Below are positions 56,424 through 64,000 of a DNA stretch of 64,000 bases, one piece after another. Both the position numbers and the translations under genes were made by a program. Position 1 is the first letter of the stretch. Each line of letters starts with the position of its first letter. The DNA is taken from positions 4,212,832-4,276,831 of the forward strand of contig RPFO01000253.1 of assembly GCA_009746045.1 (NCBI GenBank), in the 5' to 3' direction. This stretch comes from Mesostigma viride. Its lineage: Eukaryota; Streptophyta; Mesostigmatophyceae; Mesostigmatales; Mesostigmataceae. Below the pieces are notes generated by a model. That model ran no database searches, was not told where the DNA came from, and saw only the letters and a list, made by a program, of their open reading frames with translations.

Positions 56424-57568
56424 TCACCAGGGGATCGCATTCCCGCGACTCGGCAGCTCCATCTCTTGACCTCGGGCCCAGTGATACACCACACTTCCGG
56501 CGGCAACCACCTTGGCTCCACTAATTCCACCAAATCCTGCCCTTCCTGCCATTCCAGCAATTCCAGAAACCACGGCGCGTGATGCCTTCCCCCTCGTCAA
56601 GCCTCCTCGGTGACGAATCCGGGCATCCGCCGTGCTGACTTTGTTCCACCGGTGCTTTCGCTGGCTCAAAGACCTCTCATGCTCTCGAGAATAGTCCCAT
56701 GGCTCTCCCGTGTGCTTGCTCCGTGCTGGACCAAGATGGATCAAGTCTGCTGGATTAAGTTTGCTGGATCAAGCTTCCTGTGCCACCGAGGCACAACTGC
56801 CGTTCAAGCAGGAGCTGCCATCGATACAAACAAGAGGCTCCCACCTCAAGGATTCCATCCTGCCATGACACTCCAGTGCAGCGTCTGGTTTAAGTTGGGT
56901 CCTGGGATGCCTTTACCTGTCCCACAGGTGGGCAAGTCTCCCTTGTTGACACCGCGTTGCCGGCCCGCCCGACATGCTTCTCCGGTTCCTCATCAAGCTC
57001 GGCTAGGGGCTGCTCGACCATGGTCCTCACTTCCTGAGCTGTAAGCGGGGGATCGCACGGCTCACTTCCCGGCGTCTCATCGGTGCCCTGCGGCTTGCAG
57101 TGCTGCGACGAGACATTACAGACAGATAGACATCGATACGTGAGAAAGAGCCGAAAAAAACAAGTTAAGAAAGTCGATCAGAAGCCAATGATGCAAGGCT
57201 GGCAAAGACGTCAAGAGACTTGATGACTGTCAAGGGCACGCCCAAATGAATTTGCGAAGCTAGGTCCAAACAACAAGATTTTCCCTGTTACAGCAAAATT
57301 TTTTGCTGCGTCTTGCTGCCCAATCGATATCTCACAGCACCCGTACTCTGCTCACCTGATCCTTTCTCTCCAGCTGTCCTCGATTGTCCTGAACCTGCCG
57401 CTTCTGCTGGGAATTGCGCAATTCTTGCGCCTTAAAGTCAGAAGCTTCATCCAAAGTCTCTGCCTTGCTACATGACCCCAGCACTACCCAAGTATCAAGC
57501 TTGTCCGGCTTCTGAGAAGCTCCAGGGTCGCCATGCATGTCCTTCCGTTGAGCTGGAGACTCTGGCAT
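56424..57568 (-). CDS. Three-exon hypothetical protein
   Basis: Exon 1 57568-57356 (MPESPAQRKDMHGDPG, KLDTWVVLGSC), donor CAG|GTGAGC. Exon 2 57102-56917 (PPLTAQEVRTMVEQPLAELD), donor CAG|GTAAAG. Exon 3 56660-56424 (RKHRWNKVSTADARIRHRGG, ASRAVVSGIAGMAGRAGF) to a TGA. All junctions are phase 0, about 211 residues. The first two exons are acidic and hydrophilic. Exon 3 has a basic patch and then a Gly/Ala-rich hydrophobic stretch that might cross or touch a membrane. The acceptor of exon 3 is weak, and the TGA could be spliced out toward the membrane exon at 55851. Divergent to phytochelatin synthase, 1.07 kb apart. Confidence 0.45.
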
Positions 57569-58633
57569 GATTAATTGGCTTGTTAGGCGACCTCAAATAC
57601 GCCCGTTTGTTGCTTTGGGTATTCAAAGTTTATGCCTATGCAACTACGAAGTCAGGCTTGCCGACCTGAGGCACTTTTGAGCGGTGCGCTGAGAGAAACA
57701 GAACTTCGCACAAGCGCCGGGCCCACGAGGGTCTCTAAACAGCGAGGATGCTACAATACGCTACAATGCATTATGGCAAGGTCAATCCCTTCCCCCACTT
57801 CAATCCTAGTCCTGAGCACATACCAAATGCATCAAATATGCTTCCACAGACACGTCATGTCTTCCCACGCTCGAAAAAAAAATCGACGATGTTTGCGCCT
57901 GTCCTGTGGCACACAAAGCACCATTTCACATCCTCAAGCGCGAGCAGTGAATATCAAACCCTGACCAAACAAACAAATTGCCTCGTGCTCCATGCGTAGG
58001 ACAAGACACTCGTCGATCTGGCAAGGTAAAATCGACTCGGGCTGTATACTGTTCAGATTAGACGACTAGACGTCTGTATAGATACTGCTCAAGCACCTAC
58101 GGCACTCACATACATGCAGTACATACGCGACCGCACGTACGGGCGCACCTGGCCGGCCCGCACTCAGGTACTGTGCAGCGCCTGGTCGGCGCAGCCCAGC
58201 CCGTTCTCAGTTTGTCACGACCCTCAGTCCGTCACCGGCTGCTGGCATTTGGCAACTGGCAAGTGGCAAGCAGCGGGTGCTTTTCCCATACAGATCTACC
58301 TCCTTCAAGCTTAGGTCAGCATTCAGGGGAAAATGGAAAACGTCGTAAAACTGTGCTGTGACCTGAGACTTCAATATATTCTTATTAATCGCATCTTTGG
58401 ACTCACAATAACGACAAATATATATCCTTTTATCGGAAAGGGGATTCCTGTTTTTTCCCCCCGTTTTCGGGAAACCGTTTTGCTTTGGACGTAATATTTA
58501 TTGGGGTGTAGGGGAGCCAAGGTGGAGCTTGTACATGTGATACTTCGCTGCAGCGCATACGCGACATGAATCTACGGTTGTTGCTTCAGTCATAATCGGA
58601 TGCCAGAGACTGGAGCACTTAGATATAAACCAC
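57569..58633. promoter_or_regulatory. Divergent intergenic region with TATA box
   Basis: About 1.07 kb between the minus-strand gene at 57568 and phytochelatin synthase. TATAAA at 58624-58629 lies only 5 bp before the first ATG of the synthase. If it is used, transcripts would start inside the first exon and favour the second ATG. No metal-response element was recognised with confidence. Confidence 0.4.
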
Positions 58634-61600
58634 ATGTTCAGAAGTTTGCTCTTCCATCGCGATGTTTCGACTCTGGCGAGGTGGAGAGGACGCCTACTAA
58701 TTAACGGTGCAAAATGCCGGGGCTGCGTCGGTCTGCGCGCATATGCTCATGCGGCTTTCCCGAATCCTGACAGCGAGGCAGGCCGTCACAAGTCCCGAGA
58801 AGCAGCATTATCTAGAAATTCCGGTCAACATACAATGGGAAAAATAGATCCACCTCGTTTTCCATCGCAAGTAAAGCCGACAATGGTTGTCCCGACTGTT
58901 CCGGCGGCCGCGACAAGCGCATCGAAGACTTCTTTTGTACCGCAAAGTCTGTACAAGCGGCCTCTCCCTGCTCCTGCCATACCTTTTTCTTCACCAGCTG
59001 GAAAGCAGCTGTTTCAAGAAGCGCTTGCGTTTGGGATGCTGGAGACGTTCTTTCCTCTCATCGAACAGTTCCACACGCAAAGCGAGCCTGCGTTCTGCGG
59101 CTTGGGCACGCTCACCATGGTCTTAAATGCCCTGGCTATTGACCCGAAACGCCAATGGAAAGGCCCTTGGCGATGGTAAGTGGAAGCCCGTGTTTTGAAC
59201 GAGTAAGCATGTCCATCTCCCTTGATGACCTTCGTTCTGTCCAATTGATGTCTCTTAGTGTCATTTAGGAGGATCTCATATGTGTAACTTAGTTTAATCG
59301 TCCGGAGCTGTCATCGTCGATATGTTGTGTCACGAGATTCTATTAATAAAGACCTCGTTTAGGCAAGCTTTGATGCAGAGAAAAGTTTGCCAAGCATTGT
59401 TCCTTGATAACCATCAGCTTCGGGCAATTTCGACGCAACTCATTGCTTTCATGCCTCAAGCATTTAGGGTTACAAGGTGATCTCTGCTCGTTTCGCACTG
59501 TTCGTCATTCCTTGCATGTTCTTTCAGGTTTCATGAGGAACTGCTGGACTGCTGCACTCCCAATGAAGTGGTGAAGGAACAAGGCATTGCGTTTCACCGG
59601 TAAGCCCTGCGATCTGCTTGTCAAGTTTGCTTAAAATAGATATTTTTCACATTCTAACCAGGAATTTCAAGGCAGACGAACCGATTCTTGCAAAGTGGCC
59701 ATCTGCCTACGGCTTGGCAAGGTGTTGTAAGGCAAAAGGGTCAGATTGTGAGAATGTTGGTTTGTTTGTCTGTTTATCTTGTTCTGACAGTTGACATCTT
59801 ACTCTGGTTTTTTCTTCAGGGTTCTATCTTTTTCCCATTGTGGCACCTGTTGCCTATTTTTGGAAAGCTCGTGTGTGCTCATTTCCATTAAGGTGAGGGT
59901 CCCATGCCAGCACCCCTGAAACCATATCATGGAGTATCATGCACTGCTGACCTGGGGGTACCCAAGAGATGATTTTAGCATGTAAATGGGATGTATGGGG
60001 GTCCATCCCACCACTGGTTGATGGTGGTATACACAATTATACGCCACTATTGAGCTAAAAATAGCAAAAGACTCTATTTATGACACATTTCGCCTCGGAC
60101 AATGGGGGCATCATTTTGCATGTTTCAATATATTTTCATTTAGTTCCCTGGGTTCGGAAATTTTCCACCTAATTGGCACCCCAAAATAATCATTATTCCA
60201 TCACTTATAAAATTTCCCCCAAAAGACGTACTTTTTTTAGCATAAAAATATATATATATATCAATTATTTGGCCCCGGGGGGGGGGGGGGGTAAAAATCA
60301 AATACTAGACATAGGCAAACATCATCCCACAAAGTTTTAGCTCATTCTGACTACAAACGTGAAAGTTACAACAGTTGGCAGTTTGACACCTGTGCAGACG
60401 CTAAGGAAGGCCATAGTGAGTATCAAGGCACACTAACACTTTCTACACCATCCAAGAGGCTCCCAACCATGCCCAATTCGATCACAATGTACAAGGAAAT
60501 GGCTGGGCACCTCATGTGCCCTTTCCTTACCTTGGCACAGGCAACCCTATGCGTGTGTGCACAGCAACAAGCCAGGTAGCTCTACATGCCTAACCAACAC
60601 TCCTAAAGCATATTACAGGTTTATGGTGTGAGCATCGTACCAAAACCAAACTGTTCAATGCAAATACACCCTAGAAAGCCATATCCACTAATTGCCCAGC
60701 CAAGGAGAACCACGGACAGTCCACAGAGCAAGCATACTTCTCGTACATGCTGCGTATCAGGGCTTCTTACCATGGTTACTTTGCCTTGCTAGCATATGAT
60801 AGGGCTCTCCCATTATTCAGTGGGAGAAGGCCAAGAAAACAATGTTAATCTCCACCCACATGCAGTTCCACCCATGCAGTATGCCCCTCATAACGCCCAT
60901 TAACGCCTTTTCTTTCCAGAGCATCTTTTTGCTAAGAAACAACCTCAAACTTGTGAGCCTCTAAGCACGGTGAAGCCGCTGCTAAGAAAGGCTGCGTCAA
61001 TATTCACACAAAACTGAGTGCTTTGAGCACACTCCTTCCAAGAAACCACTCGACAAATCCCTGACAACTTGCCAACATGCCACGGCTCACGCTTAGACAC
61101 GTCCCAGCGCTGCAACGTAGAGTAAAGCACTGAAAGCTGCCAGGAATCTGGCGATGCGTATCACGGAATGCGATGCGTATCACGGAATGCGATGCGTATC
61201 ACTACTTGACTGTATTGGCTCGAGTCCAAACTCAAACTCAAACTCAAACTCAAACTCAAACTCAAACTCAAACTCAAACTCAACCTCCACCTCCGAGTCC
61301 AAGTGGAAATTATATAAGAGGCATGCCTCTATCAAGATATATTTTTGGAGGCTTGTTTCGATTGGCGTTGACTTGTAGTTTACTTGTAGTTAGGACGACA
61401 ACATGTCAAGCCGTTTAATTCATTTCGACTTTGACATTTTCATGGATTTGTCAAAAAAGGATCAATTATATACCCGACTCCGTTAAATCTCATCGACCGG
61501 GTTTCGAAACAACCCACGAACGCCGTAGATGCAGATCCAACGGAGTAAACAACGTCACGGCCGACGCGGCGCCAAATAGTCGCCCCTGCGCGAAGTTTTG

Positions 61601-63480
61601 AAGCTTGAAGCTAAAAGCCTGTGCGCCGCGTCGCAAACCCGCGCACAGTTTCCGCGAACCTGGGCTCAGGCCTTTCCGCGAGTTTCTGAGTTTTTGAGTC
61701 CAAAACCCATTTTTCACCGTGCTGGCATGCTACCTGGCGCTATCTGCGCGGAAAGAAGGCGAAATCATGCATTAATTACCCTACAAAGAAGCGAAACATT
61801 TATAAGGTGACGATGAGCACAGGATCGTACCATTACCGACATTGTCCTTCGCCCAGCGGCGCAAGAAAGAACAACCCTCCATGGAAAGATGAGAAGCGCA
61901 TCCCGCGAGCCTGGAGAGTGTCTTATCGATAATGACGGAAATCTTGCCCAAAGCCAGGAATTTCTATAATGCTTTACTAATATCAATGTCAACGCATCCT
62001 TGACGCTAATTGAAGCCCATAAAACCTGACAATCACCGCCGCCAGCGTGAAACCTCATTTATTCCTAGCGATGAAAATTCCAGATTGGACCCCTGTGGCG
62101 ATACTCATTAAAAAATTCATCAACATTACAACACGCACAGACTCCGCTAAGAAATAACATCAGAAACTCATCGTCTTTAAGATTCGCGAAATATTTCTGC
62201 ATCCCCGCATGCTAGCTTTGTCTTGTTTTGCCTGGAGCACGTCGCCATGGCCAGCCTCACTAGGGGTGCGCGCACCGTGCACCACTTTTTCACAGTACGG
62301 ATGGGTACCGCGAATTTTTTCGGCGCCAAAAAATTTGCGCCGGGACCGTCACCTTAACCTCCCATTTATTGCCAAGAATGCTGTCATTCGTTTCGTGCAC
62401 ATCAACTTTGATCACGTGAACTCACTGGTGACTGGTTGTCGACACCCCTTCATGCCACGAATCACCATTCACTCCAAAATTATTTGTGTACGAATACCAA
62501 TACCTCGTCGTTAATTGCCAGCAGCCCACTCTCTGACCCTGTTAGGCACGATAATCGGTTCCTCGCTTTCCCTCACTTTTTACCCGTTCCAACTATCGGA
62601 CTCGCATCGTGCGCGTCAGCATGGCCTGCCTCGCCGCCTGCAACGGCGCCGGCATACACCCTGTGCTGGCGTCCCAAACCGACCTGGCGAGTTTCCGGGA
62701 GCTGGTCCGCGACACCTGTGCCGGCCGCAAGCCACGCTGCATGGCGGGCGACCCCGGCTGGCACCTGCCATCCTTCCTCGTAGTCTCCTACTCCAGGAAG
62801 GCGCTTAACCAGACGGGCGACGGGCATTACTCGCCAGTAGGAGGGTACGTTTCATCATGTTTTCTCGTATTTTCTCAAGTTTCCCCAGGTTTCCCACAGT
62901 TACGCATGTCTACGCATGTGGTCTTAGCTTCTTCATGAGGGTTCTTGGCAGCCCACTTACCCCGGGAAACGGTTGGCTGCTGCCGGTGTCTGCAACAGGG
63001 CAGAGGATGGAATTGATCTTGAGCATGTGCTGTTAGAAATAGGACAGCTATAATTATCTCTATTCATACTTGCTCATTTACTATCTCTATTCAAACTTCG
63101 TCCGAAACAGGCAAACTTCTAGATCTGGTGCATTGCCCATCCTGGTGTAACATTATGCACGTACACATATCCCCGTGAACATTATGCACGGAGTGCATAA
63201 TAATTTTGATTTTGTTTGGAGTGTCCGGTTTAAGTTTTGGCACCTTGGGCCGCGTTTCATGATACTTTATGATATCCCCTCACAAAAGATTTTATCCAGT
63301 AACATGTTGCTTTGCCAGCAAGCACTTGACTCATATTTCCTGGGGTGCGTTCCCCACATGTGAATTTTTTTCCCACGGGTATGGCTGACCAATTGGATGT
63401 CTCTCCCTACTTGCCTACAAATTGCAGGTACCATGAAGAAAAAGACTTGGTGCTTATTCTGGACGTGGCACGCTTTAAAT
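58634..63480 (+). CDS. PCS1: Phytochelatin synthase, 3' partial
   Basis: A gamma-glutamylcysteine dipeptidyl transpeptidase that makes phytochelatins from glutathione for heavy-metal binding. Exons are 58634-59175, 59528-59599, 62620-62844 and 63428-63480, all in phase. Conserved stretches: [92 protein letters not shown]. The papain-like triad is complete: Cys155, His274, Asp292, with the His-Asp spacing of 18 as in Arabidopsis PCS1. The protein has about 100 extra N-terminal residues; the first 45 are Arg-rich and nearly free of acids, like an organelle targeting peptide. A second ATG (58835, MGKIDPPRF) would give a cytosolic form. The frame leaves exon 4 in phase 1 and the next exon must lie beyond 64,000. 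Confidence 0.93.
59600..62619. other. 3-kb intron 2 of phytochelatin synthase
   Basis: Phase 2 at both ends (CG|C). Contains a 19-G run at about 60276, a GATGCGTATCACGGAATGC repeat (61153-61202, about 2.6 copies), an (AAACTC)n minisatellite (61227-61282) and several short frames. Some of these, such as the one at 61598-61810, are GC-rich, but none is recognisable. Confidence 0.7.
61227..61282 (+). repeat. 6-bp repeat (AAACTC)n
   Basis: About nine perfect tandem copies. Confidence 0.95.
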
Positions 63481-64000
63481 GTAAGTGGCGGGCTGGCGCT
63501 AAGTCCCCGTCAGGATTCCCCTCGCACGGTGGATTGGAGGTACTGTTGTTGAGTCGGATGTGCGTTTTGAATATCAATGTAGATTTCTCAGCGGTTTCCT
63601 TACTTGCTGTTGCAGGTTGGCATTTCTGGGGCCATTCTTGTCTGGCAAGGGGACGGGGCAAGCGGCAAGGCAAGGTACATGAAAAAGCGTAAGGGAGAAA
63701 ATAGAGGGATGGTGAGGCAGATTGCAGAAAATAAACTAGCAGGTCCACTTGGTGCCGAGCTGTGCGCACTAGTGTTTACCGCGTCCAGTCGCTTGTGTTA
63801 CTTCAGGGGGACAGTTGTCAGTGATGATCAACCAGCATATGTTACGCTTTTGTCAACTTGATATTCCTGGGAGGGAAATAGGGTTATATAGGCTTATATA
63901 GCCTGGCATGCCCGCCACGTTGCTCTCACCATTCAGATTTCACCATTCAAGTCTTTGTATTGATACCCTTTTGGGAATGTGTGCCTTCTAAATTTCCTCC
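63481..64000. other. Intron of phytochelatin synthase to window edge
   Basis: Starts with a consensus donor GTAAGT. A candidate acceptor at about 63615 would give CWHFWGHSC, which does not match the expected continuation of the family (tyrosine then PPHW), so I leave this stretch as intron. Confidence 0.55.

Noticed and set aside
59640-59760. Extra phytochelatin synthase exon (frame with AYGLARCC)
   Set aside because: It would be in phase, but it inserts residues not found in the family, while joining 59599 to 62620 gives the expected [10 protein letters not shown] directly.

Overview
The window is nuclear DNA of an intron-rich eukaryote, most likely an alga or a close photosynthetic relative. 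The lineage itself is not settled by what I can read. Supporting signs are a DNA polymerase zeta catalytic subunit split into at least 21 exons with GT-AG (and two GC-AG) introns, a phytochelatin synthase split by introns of up to 3 kb, single-copy ankyrin-repeat exons, non-LTR retrotransposon debris, MITE-like DNA transposons and abundant micro- and minisatellites. There is no operon-like packing.

Layout. 1-24,980 (+): REV3, open at the left edge, reading to its own stop. Every exon junction I assigned keeps phase, and the spliced frame divides evenly by three (about 2,072 codons visible). Its introns hold a 1.5-kb foldback element, a pogo-like MITE, a hAT-like MITE, a G/C-homopolymer-rich inverted-repeat element and several different tandem repeats. 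25.0-34.3 kb: gene-poor DNA with weak minus-strand gene fragments (an RNase H1-type hybrid-binding domain, a Treslin-like N-terminus, two unrecognised decayed genes), a 3-copy satellite of 170-174 bp, and a clear nested transposon: a hAT-like element with 8-bp target duplication inside a pogo-like element whose empty counterpart lies 1.7 kb away. 35.2-38.3 kb (+): an intronless endonuclease IV/APN1-type AP endonuclease with a long charged N-terminal extension. 38.7-43.9 kb: an inverted pair of LINE ORF1 remnants and other LINE tails. 44.4-44.6 kb (-): a small Ser/Tyr/Asn/Gly-rich protein. 46.7-50.3 kb: a 460-bp GGGA repeat and more LINE remains, including an ORF2 C-terminus. 51.0-54.7 kb (-): ankyrin-repeat exons. 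55.6-57.6 kb (-): one or two unrecognised genes. 58.6-63.5 kb (+): phytochelatin synthase, running off the right edge.

How the genes relate. REV3 (translesion synthesis) and APN1 (abasic-site repair) are both DNA-damage proteins, but nothing in the sequence suggests they are co-regulated; the proximity is probably chance. Phytochelatin synthase is the only metabolic enzyme and keeps all three catalytic residues. The most notable material is non-coding: repeated copies of exon ends with their splice donors inside REV3 introns, nested MITEs with a local empty site, and a 46-bp sequence inserted with a 15-bp target duplication and present two more times in the window.
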